DNA from: Mycoplasmataceae bacterium
GTDB taxonomy: Bacteria; Bacillota_I; Bacilli_A; Mycoplasmatales; Mycoplasmoidaceae
Length of the DNA stretch: 44,341 nt
Assembly (NCBI GenBank): GCA_031289475.1
Contig: JAITPK010000061.1
Coordinates: 1-44,341, forward strand
Direction: 5' to 3'
Under the pieces are notes generated by a model that was not told where the DNA came from, did no database searches, and saw only the letters and a list, made by a program, of their open reading frames with translations. This document shows, in pieces, positions 1-9,970 of the stretch. Positions within the stretch are counted from its first letter, which is position 1. Every line of letters starts with the position of its first letter. The position numbers were made by a program, and so were the translations under genes.

Positions 1-1443
1 CAAACTAGTAACAAAACAACTCCTTTTATTGCTTGTTCGGAAAGTGGTGATTTAATAACAGGAGCAACAATTAGAGTTACACTAATTAATAATGCTGACT
101 GAGGCAATGTTTCTATAACAACGGGAGAGGGGTGAACCAAAACCACTTCTCATACATTCACGAAAACAAACGAAGACGCTATTACTGATGAAAATGTCAT
201 TATTACTTTAGATGGTGGCAATGCAATTAATTTGACTATTTCAAGTGGATATACGCCCGATCCGACTAACAAGGTCTACACAATGAAAACTGATGGAACT
301 GATGAGTATTTTAATGTTGATGGTTCTCAAGCGTTGACTGGTTGAAAAGATGGTGTTCAAATGGGCAATTGTGATAGAGCATTTTATAATGAAGATTATG
401 ATGAGCTTATTATTCCGTCAGGTATAACCTCCATCAGCTCAAGCGCTTTCTTTGGATGCGCATCTTTTCGTGACAGTACCCAACCTATAAAAATTGACTT
501 TAATTTGCAATCATCATTCACTTCCATCGGTTCAGATGCCTTTAATGATTGTGTTGGAATCACTACTGTAGATTTTTCTGGAAGCAACATTCATGCAATA
601 ACATCCATTGGCATGTTTGCATTTCGCGGGTGCGCATTGACTAACATAGTCGCAGGTGGAACTATTGATGAGATAACTCTTAATGATGATTGAGGTACTG
701 GTTTGCACGTTTTTGCACGCGGGGATTATCTTCCTGATTTCACTGACGGTGGTAAGAAATTGGGTGGCGAAAATTGTGGTTGTTTAGCTTATGGCACCTT
801 CGCACCAAATGGTGATGCAACAACCGTTGGCTATGGCGCCTTCGCCGGATGTGCAGGGATTACTGCTGCAGATTTTTCTCAAAATAAGCAATCTTTCACT
901 TCCATCGGTGGTAGTGCTTTTTTTGACTGTGCATTGCGAACCATTATTCCCGGTCATGGTGTTGAATTAGTGCCTCTAACAGGATGAGGTAATATGAATG
1001 TTTTTCGTGTAGTGGATTCGGCGTACATGCCCAATTATGCAACTAATCAGCTTGGCAATTCAGGTTGTGGTTGTTTAGCTTATGGTACTTTCACACCAAC
1101 AAGTGATGGGACAACGCCCATCGGTAATAGTGCTTTTCAAGGTTGTGGTGGGATTACTGCTATAGATTTTTCTAACTTTCTTTTGCCAATTCAATCTTCT
1201 TCCATTGGTTCTAATGCTTTTCGCAGTTGTATGGGGATTTCCTCGTACACTTTTAAAAACACCCAAGAATACACCTCTAATTTTACAATCGGTGATGATG
1301 CTTTTCGTAGTTGTGCATTACTAGGCAAAGTTATTTCTAACACTATTGATGTTGCTAAAGGATTATTGCCACTAATGATTAATGCTTCTGGAAATCCTGC
1401 ATGAATGAGTGATGATTATTGATCGGCTACCATTAGTCAATAG
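1..1443 (+). CDS. BspA-like leucine-rich repeat surface protein (3' part)
   Basis: The frame is open from base 1 to TAG at 1441-1443 when TGA is read as Trp, so the N-terminus lies outside the window; 480 residues are visible. From about residue 130 the protein holds repeated LRR_5 (BspA/TpLRR) units of the form TSIGxxAFxxCxxIT, for example FTSIGSDAFNDCVGIT and SIGSNAFRSCMGIS, with regularly spaced Cys residues. Residues 1-120 are Thr/Asn/Asp-rich and look like a beta-sandwich linker. BspA-type repeats in other bacteria and in Trichomonas mediate binding to extracellular matrix or host cells, so I infer a secreted or surface-anchored adhesin. No C-terminal anchor is visible, and any signal peptide or lipobox would be upstream. 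The assignment to the LRR_5 fold is firm; the ligand is unknown. Confidence 0.85.
703..1284 (+). repeat. Two tandem 97-codon LRR modules inside the BspA-like gene
   Basis: Two consecutive modules with a 291-nt period (703-993 and 994-1284) share the core GCLAYGTF, then an AF-GC-GIT-DFS stretch and an SIG-AF-C unit. The stretch GGTTGTTTAGCTTATGG occurs at 778 and again at 1069, which points to a fairly recent internal duplication. Such repeats can change copy number by recombination or slippage. Confidence 0.75.
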
Positions 1444-1593
1444 TAAAAACAAATGTTGAAAAAATAAAAGTCATAATTAATCTATTGTTTTTGATGAAGT
1501 AAAGTAAAAATAGTCAAAAAGCATTACATTTTAAGTGCATTTGTCTTGTTGTCGTTAGTTTAGTATTAAGAATTGAGATAAAAATTTCTACAA

Positions 1594-2241
1594 TTATATT
1601 TTAAAGCTCTTTTTACCTTGATACATATCTAAATATATTAAGTGAATTGTATTTGCCATTTCTGCATTAGTAGCTACATTCTTAAAATGTTCTAGCCGCT
1701 TGTTGGGAGAAGTGATTGTTTTATTAACGGTTTTTCGATATTGTTTAGATGATGTAATACGGTCATCAACAATGTTGGGATGTTCTACAGCAAGCTCATC
1801 CAATATTTTAGATAGGTTGATTTGGTGTTCGCGACTATTCTTTAAATCTAACTCAGATTGGATTCCTAATGCTTTTAATTGTTGTTTTTCTCTCTTTTGT
1901 TTTTGATAAGCACGGTACCATTCTGCCTCGCTCATGTGTTGCTTTTTAGCTTGATTTAGATTACTCAGTTTTATGATCAATATATAAAGTGCCAAGATCA
2001 TACTAATTCCCTCTGCAACAGCAATTCCAACTACTTCAGCAACATCTGCGCCACCGCTACTAATCAATAATGCTGAATAAACAATTCATATTACACTGCA
2101 GATTGGATATAAGACATACATCCACTTAGAAATGCCTACCGTATTGCGTGTCTTGACAACCACCCAGACTCCTGGTATTAAAAGTACAAATGAAAGCACT
2201 ACGGCTACCCACATGGATACTTGAATTAATATTTGATACAT
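1594..2241 (-). CDS. PQ-loop / SemiSWEET-like membrane protein with cytosolic tail
   Basis: 215 aa starting at ATG 2239-2241, 8 nt after a GAGG ribosome-binding site. One in-frame TGA is read as Trp. Residues 1-85 contain three hydrophobic helices. The first runs into a PQ-loop-like motif (PGVWVVVKTRNTVGIS, about residues 23-38) followed by the helix and turn typical of SemiSWEET and PQ-loop transporters. A charged, Lys/Gln-rich tail of about 115 residues follows (from LSNLNQAKKQ onward) and is predicted cytosolic and helical. Known bacterial SemiSWEETs are about 90-residue dimeric sugar carriers without such a tail. I infer a small-solute (possibly sugar) transporter; the substrate cannot be read from sequence. 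It converges on the BspA-like gene and diverges from the PHP gene. Confidence 0.6.
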
Positions 2242-2261
2242 AAACAACCTCGTTGTATCAA

Positions 2262-2291
2262 ATTATAGGACAGATAAAATCGTTCTATAAT
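2262..2291. promoter_or_regulatory. Divergent -10 boxes for PQ-loop gene and PHP gene
   Basis: The 63-bp divergent spacer has a TATAAT at 2262-2267 on the minus strand, 20 nt before the PQ-loop start. A second TATAAT lies at 2286-2291 on the plus strand, 13 nt before the PHP gene start. Neither has a convincing -35 box, which is common in mycoplasma promoters. The plus-strand transcript would have a leader of only about six bases. Confidence 0.5.
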
Positions 2292-2304
2292 TACGAATGT
2301 TTTT

Positions 2305-3087
2305 ATGAAAGTAATATATCACATTCACGATCAATGTTGCGGTCATGCTGGTAACACACTAGAATCCATTATTCAAACATCGTTGGCGCAAGGATATAAA
2401 GAATTGTTTATGACCGAGCATTGTCCTTTGGACAATAATAATGTTATTTTTCGTCCATCACGAGCAGACATTGATGATTTAAGAAATCGAATTAACATAG
2501 CTAATAAAAAGTATGCTGGGAAATTGTTAATTCACTTTGGGTTTGAAGCAGAATATTCCAAATGGAACACGAGTTACTTTGATAATTTTGTGAATGATCC
2601 TCAATGTGATTATTTAATTTTCGGCAATCATTATCTAGGCGATATGTGAAAGAATCCTCGATTGGTTATGGACTTTGCTAAAACTGAAGCAGACTTAGAT
2701 GAATATTACGAGAGTTCCAAATTAGCAATTGAAAAAGGTATTTTTTCTTTATTTGCTCATCCAGATATTTTTCTCCAGTCTTATAAGAAATGGGATAAGA
2801 AGGCACAATGATTAACTCGCCAAATTATTACACTTTGTGAAAAACATAATATGCCATTAGGATTCAATGCGAATGGGATGCATTTTCTGCGTAATGGCTT
2901 TAATTATCCGTCTGAATATTTCTGAAAAGAAGTTAGCAAGAGTAAAATAAAAGTAGTCATCGAGGCAGATTCACACTTTAATGACACTTTAAATAAAGAG
3001 TGATTACAAAAGACTCATACCGAAGCCATAAAGTACGGGTTAGAGAAGAATTTGGTTCAAACAATTAAAATTATTTATTTTCGATAA
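2305..3087 (+). CDS. PHP-family phosphoesterase (histidinol-phosphatase-like)
   Basis: 260 aa with several TGA-encoded Trp residues. It begins MKVIYHIHDQCCGH, the first PHP metal motif HxHxxxxxH, followed by TEH near residue 38, a Glu in GFEAEY, GNHY, AHPDIF and DSHF, all placed like the metal-binding His/Asp/Glu set of HisJ/HisK-type PHP phosphatases. No histidine pathway is visible, and mycoplasmas generally lack one, so a real histidinol phosphatase is unlikely. A broad phosphomonoesterase is my inference. No Shine-Dalgarno precedes the ATG, and the -10 lies 13 nt upstream. Confidence 0.8.
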
Positions 3088-3162
3088 TTGTTTTCATAAT
3101 AGCATGTATATTGCGAGAAATATTATGGAACAAGCATTAATTCTAAAAAACATAAGAATTAA

Positions 3163-3168
3163 TATAAT
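3163..3168 (+). promoter_or_regulatory. -10 box of proS (leaderless)
   Basis: TATAAT ends 8 nt before the proS ATG at 3177, so transcription should start almost on the start codon. There is no Shine-Dalgarno sequence between them. Confidence 0.5.
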
Positions 3169-3176
3169 TAAGCACA

Positions 3177-4592
3177 ATGAAATTAGAAAAGATTGTAACA
3201 CGAGCCGAAAATTTTGCGGATTGGTACACTAGCGTTATCCAAGCCGCTAAATTGATTGATTATGCTTCAATCAAAGGAACAATGATTTTTCAACCAAATG
3301 GATGAGCAATTTGGCAAAACATTGTGCATGAATTAGATCGTCGTTTTGCCAATCACGGCATCTTAAATGTACAACTTCCACTATTTATTAAATATTCTGA
3401 ATTCACTAGAGAAAAAGAACATGTTGCTGGTTTTGCGCCTGAGTTGTTTTTGGTTACTCAACAAGGTGATAAAAAATTAGAAGAGCCATATGTTGTAAGA
3501 CCGACAAGCGAAATAGCTTTTTGTAATTACTATAAAAAAATTGTTAATTCTTATAACGACTTACCATTAAAATACAACCAATGGTGTAATGTGTTTAGAG
3601 TTGAAAAGAATACAAGACCATTTCTTCGAAATTGCGAATTCTTTTGGCAAGAACTACACACAGTTCACGCGACGAGCGAAGAAGCAATTGAAACTACTAA
3701 GCAAATGATTCAACTCTATAAGGACTTTGTTAATTACTATTTATGTATTCCAGTGTTGATGGGAGAGAAAACGGAAGGAGAACGATTCGCTGGCGCTGAG
3801 AATACCTTTACTATTGAGGCATTAATGCAAGATGGTCAGGCATTACAATGTGGCACATCACATTATTTAGGACAAAACTTCTCTAAAACTTTTGATATTA
3901 AATTTCAGTCCAAAGATAATAAATATGAATATGTGTGTCAGACTTCAGCTGGTATCTCCACAAGAATTATCGGTGCCATCATTATGTCGCACGCCGATGA
4001 CAAAGGATTGGTGCTACCGATTGGTGTCGCTCCAATCCAAGTTGCTATTCTTTCACTTTTCGCTGATAAAGACCCTAAGGTTTCCGAAACAGCAATGGAA
4101 CTATATAAGCAGTTACATAACAAGTATCGAGTCTTGGTAGATAACACTAATAATGGTTTTGGTTACAAGATTGCTAATCAAGAAGTTAGCGGCACGCCAA
4201 TTGTGTTGGTGTTGGGACCAAAAGATGTGCAAAACAATACCGTTACATTAATTAGACGTGACAATGGAGCAAAGATTGATGTTGAATTAAACAATATTGT
4301 TAAAACAATTGATGAACAAGTGCGTGAATATCAAATTTCTATTTACAAGAAAGCCGAATTACGATTGAATTCATCAATTGTTGAGGTCAATAATATTGAT
4401 GATTTCAATGAAGCAATTAAAAACCGCAAAATTGTTAAAGCGGCCTGAGGTGGCTCACAGGATGATGAAAAATTATTAAAAGAAAAAACCGGAGCTTCAC
4501 CTAGATGCATTGTAGAAAAAGCTATAAATCAAGTATGTTTTTTCACTAAGAAAACAGCGCGTGATATTGTATACTTTGCGAGGGCATACTAA
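3177..4592 (+). CDS. proS: Prolyl-tRNA synthetase (archaeal/eukaryotic type)
   Basis: 471 aa, a class II synthetase that charges tRNA-Pro. The N-terminus has the KGTMIFQPNGWAIW block, GFAPE and RPTSE (motif 2 region), and RPFLRNCEFFWQELHTVHAT is diagnostic of the archaeal/eukaryotic ProRS clade, which is the usual mycoplasma form; there is no INS editing insertion. An anticodon-binding domain follows (PIQVAILSLFADKD, about residues 285-375) and a C-terminal zinc-domain-like region ends at FARAY. TGA codons encode Trp at the WAIW block and at AAWGGSQ. The stop overlaps the ATG of the next gene (TAATG), so the two are translationally coupled. Confidence 0.97.
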
Positions 4593-5077
4593 TGGCTAAT
4601 AAATTTCATAATTGAATTACTCGTAGAGCACAAAATGCACAATGAATCCACAAAGATAAAAAAAATCGTGTGAAGTTCAGAAATATTTATGCATGTGTGA
4701 TGTTCGGTTGTTTTATTGTGTACCTTGGGTCTGTTGTGTTATTTTTTCTTTGAGGCTTAAGATTTGATCAAGACAAACCTAGTCCATATGATGGTGGTAC
4801 TGGTTCTATTTATTTTCTAATTTTTGGCATACTATTATTCATACTAATGACAATAATTACATGCATATTTGGTGGTATTTATTTTCCGATGATTTATAAA
4901 ATTTCAAGAGAAATGTATATGCAAACTGATGAATACAAACAACAAGTTCTCAAATATGGTAATGAAGACTTAATGCAATACAAATTAAAAGATTTAATAT
5001 GACTTAAAAAATTGGGATGAATTAGCAAAACCGATTTTGATCTTGCTAAAACCAAAAAAATTAAGGAGAAAAAATAA
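4592..5077 (+). CDS. Small two-helix membrane protein, unknown function
   Basis: 161 aa beginning at an ATG that overlaps the proS stop. It has a basic N-terminus (ITRRAQNAQWIHKDKKNRVK), one hydrophobic helix at about 36-55, a short Gly/Asp-rich loop, a second helix at about 75-100, and a charged C-terminal half ending KTKKIKEKK. Both ends should be cytosolic by the positive-inside rule. It sits between proS and the dCMP deaminase in one operon. I do not recognise the family. Two TGA-Trp codons fall in the C-terminal half (DLIWLKKLGW). Confidence 0.75.
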
Positions 5078-5079
5078 TT

Positions 5080-5559
5080 ATGAAACGTGCAAATTACATC
5101 AGTTGAGATGAATATTTTATGGGAGTAGCAAAGCTATCAGCATTACGTTCCAAAGATCCAGGAACACAGGTTGGTTGTTGCATTGCGACCGCCGATAATC
5201 GTATTGCTTCATTGGGATACAATGGGTTACCACGAGGATGCAATGATGATGAATTTCCTTGAGACCGTGAAGGGACTCCATTAGAGACCAAATATTTATA
5301 TGTAGTGCACTCTGAGTTGAATGCTATTTTAAATTTTGCTGGAGATGATTTGAGTGGTTGCAAAATATATGTGACACTTTTTCCGTGCAACGAGTGTGCA
5401 AAAGCCATAATTCAATCCGGCATTAAAGAAATCGTTTATGGTGAAGATAGATATGCGGATACAGATTCTGTAAAGGCTTCCAAGAAAATGCTAGATGCTG
5501 CTGGTGTTATTCATCGAAAATATACACCAACTAATAAAAAATTAATTATTGAAGTGTAG
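5080..5559 (+). CDS. dCMP deaminase
   Basis: 159 aa. It converts dCMP to dUMP for thymidylate supply. The zinc site is intact: His77 and catalytic Glu79 in HSELNA, and Cys103/Cys106 in PCNEC. The N-terminal [24 protein letters not shown] block and [12 protein letters not shown] match the ComEB/DCTD family. AAGGAG lies upstream of the ATG at the end of the preceding gene. It is convergent with gpsA, with only two bases between stops. The usual HAE is HSE here, a tolerated variant. Confidence 0.92.
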
Positions 5560-5579
5560 AATTATTCAATAATTCTTTT
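5558..5579. terminator. Possible bidirectional terminator between dCMP deaminase and gpsA
   Basis: A perfect inverted repeat AGAATTATT-C-AATAATTCT (5558-5576) followed by TTT spans both stop codons of the convergent genes. The stem is entirely A/T-rich and weak, so it may be chance composition. Confidence 0.35.
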
Positions 5580-6551
5580 CATAATGTTTTTTACAAAGTT
5601 ATTGGGGTCTTTGGAACCAAATAACACTTGATAAATTTCATCAAATACTGGTGAATTTATTTTTTTTGATGCAATTGTTTTATGAATAATTTGTGTGGCG
5701 AGATAACCCTCTATAGTTTTGTTATTGATGATTAATGCTTTTTTGACGCCGACTTTAGCAATTGATCTACCAAAAGAGAAATTACGCGATTTTTCATCAG
5801 TGCATGTTAAATAAATGTCACCAATACCGCAAAATTGTGTAATCGTAGTTGGCTGTCCACCATATACTGTGACCAATTTGCTAATTTCTTTTGTTGCTTG
5901 GGCTAGCATAGCTGCTCTTGTATTAATAGAAGTGTGCAATTCATAAGCGACACCCATAGCAATGGCCATAACATTTTTTAGAGCGCCAATGATTTCTGCA
6001 CCAACTTCATCTTTGATTTCGATACAACGGAAATGTGAATTGTTAAATAGCAAACTCACCATTCTAGCCAATGGGAGACTAGATGAAACACTATTGATCA
6101 TAGTTGGTTGTTTATTAAAGACTTCAATTGCAAATGAAGGACCAATAAGTGTGACAAGTCCTTTTAATTTATTGCCAACAATTTTCTTAATAGTTTTTGA
6201 CCAGATGTCATTAGTTTGTGGGTCTAATCCTTTTGACACATTAATGAAATAACATTTATATGTCAGCTTATTTACAAATAATTTAAGAGTGTGAACGATA
6301 TGAACAGATGGAACTGCAATTAAAATAAAAGTAGGTTTAGTATTTAATATTTCATCAATATTGGAAGAAGCAATAACCGGCTTGCTGATTGTTTTCTTGT
6401 TACCGTAATACTTACTATTTAGTTGATGATTTAAGTCATTAATCTCTTTAGGATCTATACCCCACATCGCTACAGAATGACCATTTTCCATCAAAATGTT
6501 AGCTAGTGCTGTTCCTCATGCCCCAGTACCAAAAATTGCGATTTTAGCCAT
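5562..6551 (-). CDS. gpsA: Glycerol-3-phosphate dehydrogenase [NAD(P)+]
   Basis: 329 aa starting MAKIAIFGTGAWGTA, where the Rossmann GxGxxG and a TGA-encoded Trp confirm the start and the genetic code. Conserved blocks include VSKGLDP, IGPSFAIEV, the catalytic-Lys region GALKNVMAIAMG, and GIGDIYLTCTDEKSRNFSFG. It interconverts DHAP and sn-glycerol-3-phosphate, supplying phospholipid backbone or reoxidising NADH. It is the last gene of the cmk-der-gpsA operon, with one base between the der stop and its ATG. Confidence 0.96.
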
Positions 6552-6552
6552 A

Positions 6553-7884
6553 TTAACGATCCTTCCTTGCACCACGTGTTCTTGCGTTCTTGTCTTTGAA
6601 GTAAACAGTGATCGGTACCATTGTTATACCAAATGATTCACGAATTTGATTTTCTATATAACGCGCATATGAGATGTGGATATGCTTAGGGTCATTGCCA
6701 AAAACTACAAATGTCGGAATTTGGCTCTTAACTTGGGTGGCATATGATAAATTGGCACGTCCGCCTTTAAACGCTGGTGGTGGATTAGAAATCTGTGCTT
6801 TAGCAATAACATCGTTCAATAATGATGTCGATACATTGAGAGTTAGCTGTTTTCGAATTTCATCAATAGTTTCAAAGATAGTGTGAACTCTTTTATTTTC
6901 TTGGGCACTAATAAAAATAATTGGGGCTCAAGATAAATATTTGAAGCGCTGACGTATTAGTTTAGTCATTTCTACCATGGTGCGTTCGTTCTTTTGAACC
7001 TTGTCCCATTTATTGACACAAATGATGGTAGGGATGTTAGCTTTATATGCCAACCCGCCAATTACTTCATCTTGTTCGTTAAATTCTTCACTACCATCAA
7101 TCATGAATAATACCAAGTTACTACGATCGATTGCTTGTTCGGTTCGCATAACGGCATATTTTTCAATATTATCAGTAATTTTTCCTTTACGTCTAATACC
7201 GGCTGTATCAATAATGGTGTATGGTTTGCTGTTGTAGTTGAAATCAACATCAATGCTATCCCTTGTGGTGTGAGCAATTGGTGAAACCAACACACGATCC
7301 TCACGCAAAATAGTATTCACTAGTGTTGATTTGCCAACGTTAGTTCTACCAACAATACTAAAAGCGAAGCCTTCATTATTATTTGAGCTTATATCAGAAG
7401 CTGTTGCTTTAATAATTTGGTCTAACAAATCGCCGACACCAATACCGTGTTCTGAGGAAATAAAATGGGGCTTACCAAAACCTAATGAATAATATTGTTT
7501 AATATTTTGCCCATTATCATTTTCTGATTTATTGACAACTAAGATAACTTGTTTGCTTTTGTATTTTTTTAAAACTTTAGTTACATAGTAATCTTCTGTA
7601 TTTATGCCTTCTTTACACGAAACTAAAAAAACAATAATATTAGCTTCATCTATTGCAAATTTAACTTGTCTTTCAATATTTTGTTGGAAAGAAACTTTCT
7701 TGTTGGTTAAACCGCCTGTATCAATCACAATAAAATGTCGATTTAACCAATTGGCAGGAGCATAAATACGATCACGAGTTACACCAGGTTGATCATCGAC
7801 AATCGATTTCTTTTTGTTGATAATCCTGTTGAATAGAGTAGATTTGCCAACATTCGGTTTGCCGACTAGTGCTACCTTAATCAT
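6553..7884 (-). CDS. der: Ribosome biogenesis GTPase Der (EngA)
   Basis: 443 aa with the double G-domain architecture unique to Der: GKPNVGKST at about residue 8 and GRTNVGKST in the middle, each with DTGG/DTAG (G3) and NKSE/NKWD (G4), then a C-terminal KH-like domain ending in a basic tail. It acts in 50S subunit assembly. The start ATG overlaps the cmk stop by 8 nt. One TGA-Trp lies in the C-terminal part of the second G domain. Confidence 0.97.
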
Positions 7885-8536
7885 TGATTGCCTCTTTTAA
7901 TTTAAATGCGCTTATGACTTGTTGAACATTTTCATCAAAAGATTTTCCACCAGTGTCTATAGTAATAGCATCAGAAGCTTTAATTAATGGAGCAATTGCA
8001 CGGTGTGAATCTTGATAATCACGAGCAATCAAGTCTTTTTTGATGTCTTCCAATGCTTCACGTTTATTATTTTGTAATCAACGTCTTTTTGCTCTGGTGT
8101 CGAGCGAAGCAATTAAGAAGATTTTTAAAGTTGCATTTGGTAGTACAACTGTTGTTGTGTCGCGGCCTTCCATAACACAACTTTGACCAGATGCTATTGC
8201 TTGTTGATCTTTGACACATTTTTCACGAACGGCACCGATTGTACCGATTTTACTAGCGAGCATCGCAATCGGTGCTGTATAGCATTCAGCTGTAACGTCC
8301 TTATCGTTTAAATATAATTTGTCGGGAGTTAATTTAACTTTATTTTCGTTTAGGACTTTTTTGACTTCTTCTATATTGGTTAGGTCGGTGTTTTTAAGTG
8401 CAATTCCATAACAACGGTACATACCACCAGTATTAATGAATAAAAATCCAAGTTGTTTAGCAACGGCTTGCGCAATTGTACTTTTGCCAGCTCCACCTGG
8501 TCCGTCAATGGCTATTTGATAAATATTCTTGCTCAT
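7877..8536 (-). CDS. cmk: Cytidylate kinase
   Basis: 219 aa. It phosphorylates CMP/dCMP. The P-loop GPGGAGKST is at residues 12-20, followed by NTGGMYRC, EGRDTTTVVLP (typical is EGRDIGT; here DTTT), DTRAKRRW and the C-terminal SAITID-like DAITIDTGG. I chose ATG at 8534-8536 over an upstream in-frame GTG (8545) because AGGTG is spaced 7 nt before the ATG. The gene begins one base after the preceding stop and overlaps der by 8 nt, so translation is coupled. Confidence 0.95.
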
Positions 8537-8537
8537 A

Positions 8538-9182
8538 TTATGCACCTCATCCAGAAATGATGAAGATCAATAAGACAATAATTGCTAATAAAGATATCAA
8601 ACTTAGTAGAGAAGGAACGATGTAGATGACCTTGTTATAATTTTTCTTGCTATCTGAATAAACTGAGATTGATTTAATGTTTTCGATAGCATTAGAGTTA
8701 TCGGCAATGTTTGATAGTTCATTGATTTGAGTAATTTGATTTTTACTATTGGCTTGGAAATTAGCTCAACTTGTATTTTGAAGATCTAAGTTTTTCTCGT
8801 TGTTAGAAAATTTTACATATGAATTATCTTCGGCTAGTCACTTACGGTTAATATTCCCTTTTTGATCCATAATGGGTTGCGGTTGATATTTATTGCTTCA
8901 TTCAACAATCTCACCATTCATATTGGCGATGCGTTTTTCGTCTATTAAACCAATGAAGTGAGTCATTTTATTTGCTTCTTTCATTTCGTTTGTGTTGACT
9001 GAAATTAACTTCGCTATAGAATTGTTGATGTTTAAATTAGCGAGTATGTTTGGATCAAGTGCATCAATCTTTTGCTTATATCGTATAGAAATATTAGATT
9101 CATCAACAAGTCTATCAATCAGCATACCTTCGTTAATAATCTCATTGCGATAAACTCGATAACGTTCTATTCGTGTTTCCAT
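8538..9182 (-). CDS. Tail-anchored membrane protein upstream of cmk
   Basis: 214 aa. The first about 185 residues are hydrophilic, Asn/Glu/Lys-rich and probably helical; one hydrophobic segment of about 24 residues (IYIVPSLLSLISLLAIIVLL and on) lies at the extreme C-terminus, ending ISGWGA. This is a type of tail-anchored topology with the bulk of the protein in the cytosol. Position directly before cmk-der resembles the hypothetical gene next to cmk in M. genitalium (MG_331 from memory), so it may be the orthologue. An AGG at -8 supports ATG 9182 over the in-frame TTG at 9188. Function is unknown. Confidence 0.7.
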
Positions 9183-9202
9183 AAGCAACCTAAAAGTATT
9201 TT

Positions 9203-9214
9203 AATTATATAATT
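9203..9214. promoter_or_regulatory. Palindromic shared -10 of divergent genes
   Basis: AATTATATAATT is a perfect 12-bp palindrome giving TATAAT on both strands (plus 9208-9213, minus 9204-9209). It lies between the cmk-operon gene starting at 9182 and the NagB-like gene starting at 9227, so RNA polymerase can use it in only one direction at a time. Confidence 0.45.
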
Positions 9215-9226
9215 GTGTTGCTATTT

Positions 9227-9970
9227 ATGGCTTTAATAAGAAAGAAAACAGTAATTAAGTTCATTCCATGTGTTGACAAGCATGAAATCGTTGTTAGAAT
9301 TTCTAATATTATTTTTAATCAAATTAGAAAGAAAAATAATTCGGTAATTTGTTTTGGTGCTAGTCTTGCACTGTCGGACTTATACGATCAAATTGCAGTT
9401 GACTTTAAAAACAATAATGTTAGTTTCAAGAATGTGGTCATCATCAATAGCGATGAATATGTTGATTTAGAACATCGTTATATGAAATATTCAAAAGTTG
9501 AATCTATGAAGAATCTTTTATTCAAACGAACTGACATTAATTTAGATAATACATTTTTCCCTACAAAGGACAATTACAAAATATTTGATAAAATAATCCG
9601 TAAGTTTGGTGGTATCGATTTGCTTATTCTTTTACCTGGCTCCAATGGGTACATTGCTTTTAACGAGCCTAATACAAAATTAAATACAAAAACGCATATT
9701 ACTAAATTAGAAAACAATACACGGTTGTCACTAGCGGGAATTTTTGATGAAAAAATTAATGTTCCATACTATGCGGTCACTATAGGAATAAAAACAATTT
9801 TGGAGTCAAAAAAAATTATCTTGATGGCAAGTGGGAATTCTCTTAGCGTACCGGTGAGCAAATTATTTGAAAATCAATATTCGCCAATCTGGCCAATTAC
9901 TTCTTTGATTTATGCAAAAGATGTTACCGCATTTGTAGAATTAGAAGCCACTAAGTTAATGACTGATTAA
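9227..9970 (+). CDS. NagB-like protein (glucosamine-6-phosphate isomerase fold) with altered active site
   Basis: 247 aa matching NagB/6-phosphogluconolactonase along its length: VVIINSDEYVDL (the NMDEYVGL block), NGYIAFNEPNT (the DGHIAFNEP block), YYAVTIGIKTILESKKIILMASG and the PIWPITSL block. Catalytic positions differ from E. coli NagB: the GNDGHIAFNEP loop reads GSNGYIAFNEP, replacing Asp141 with Asn and the ring-opening His143 with Tyr while keeping Glu148. The Lys of the GSQKA phosphate site and the N-terminal GGTP loop are also lost. I infer it is no longer a normal deaminase and may be a sugar-phosphate-binding or otherwise changed enzyme. It has no Shine-Dalgarno and ends overlapping the next, convergent gene by 4 nt. 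Confidence 0.7.
   Translation: MALIRKKTVIKFIPCVDKHEIVVRISNIIFNQIRKKNNSVICFGASLALSDLYDQIAVDFKNNNVSFKNVVIINSDEYVDLEHRYMKYSKVESMKNLLFKRTDINLDNTFFPTKDNYKIFDKIIRKFGGIDLLILLPGSNGYIAFNEPNTKLNTKTHITKLENNTRLSLAGIFDEKINVPYYAVTIGIKTILESKKIILMASGNSLSVPVSKLFENQYSPIWPITSLIYAKDVTAFVELEATKLMTD

Noticed and set aside
1444-1593. Terminator or small RNA between the BspA-like gene and the PQ-loop gene.
   Set aside because: No stable hairpin with a U-tract could be found in this A/T-rich 150-bp convergent gap.
5962-6252. Open frame on the plus strand opposite gpsA.
   Set aside because: It lies wholly antisense to a conserved gene and shows no motif or ribosome-binding site; other antisense frames (6674-6886, 7001-7237, 10900-11193, 13608-13823, 30143-30343) were dropped for the same reason.
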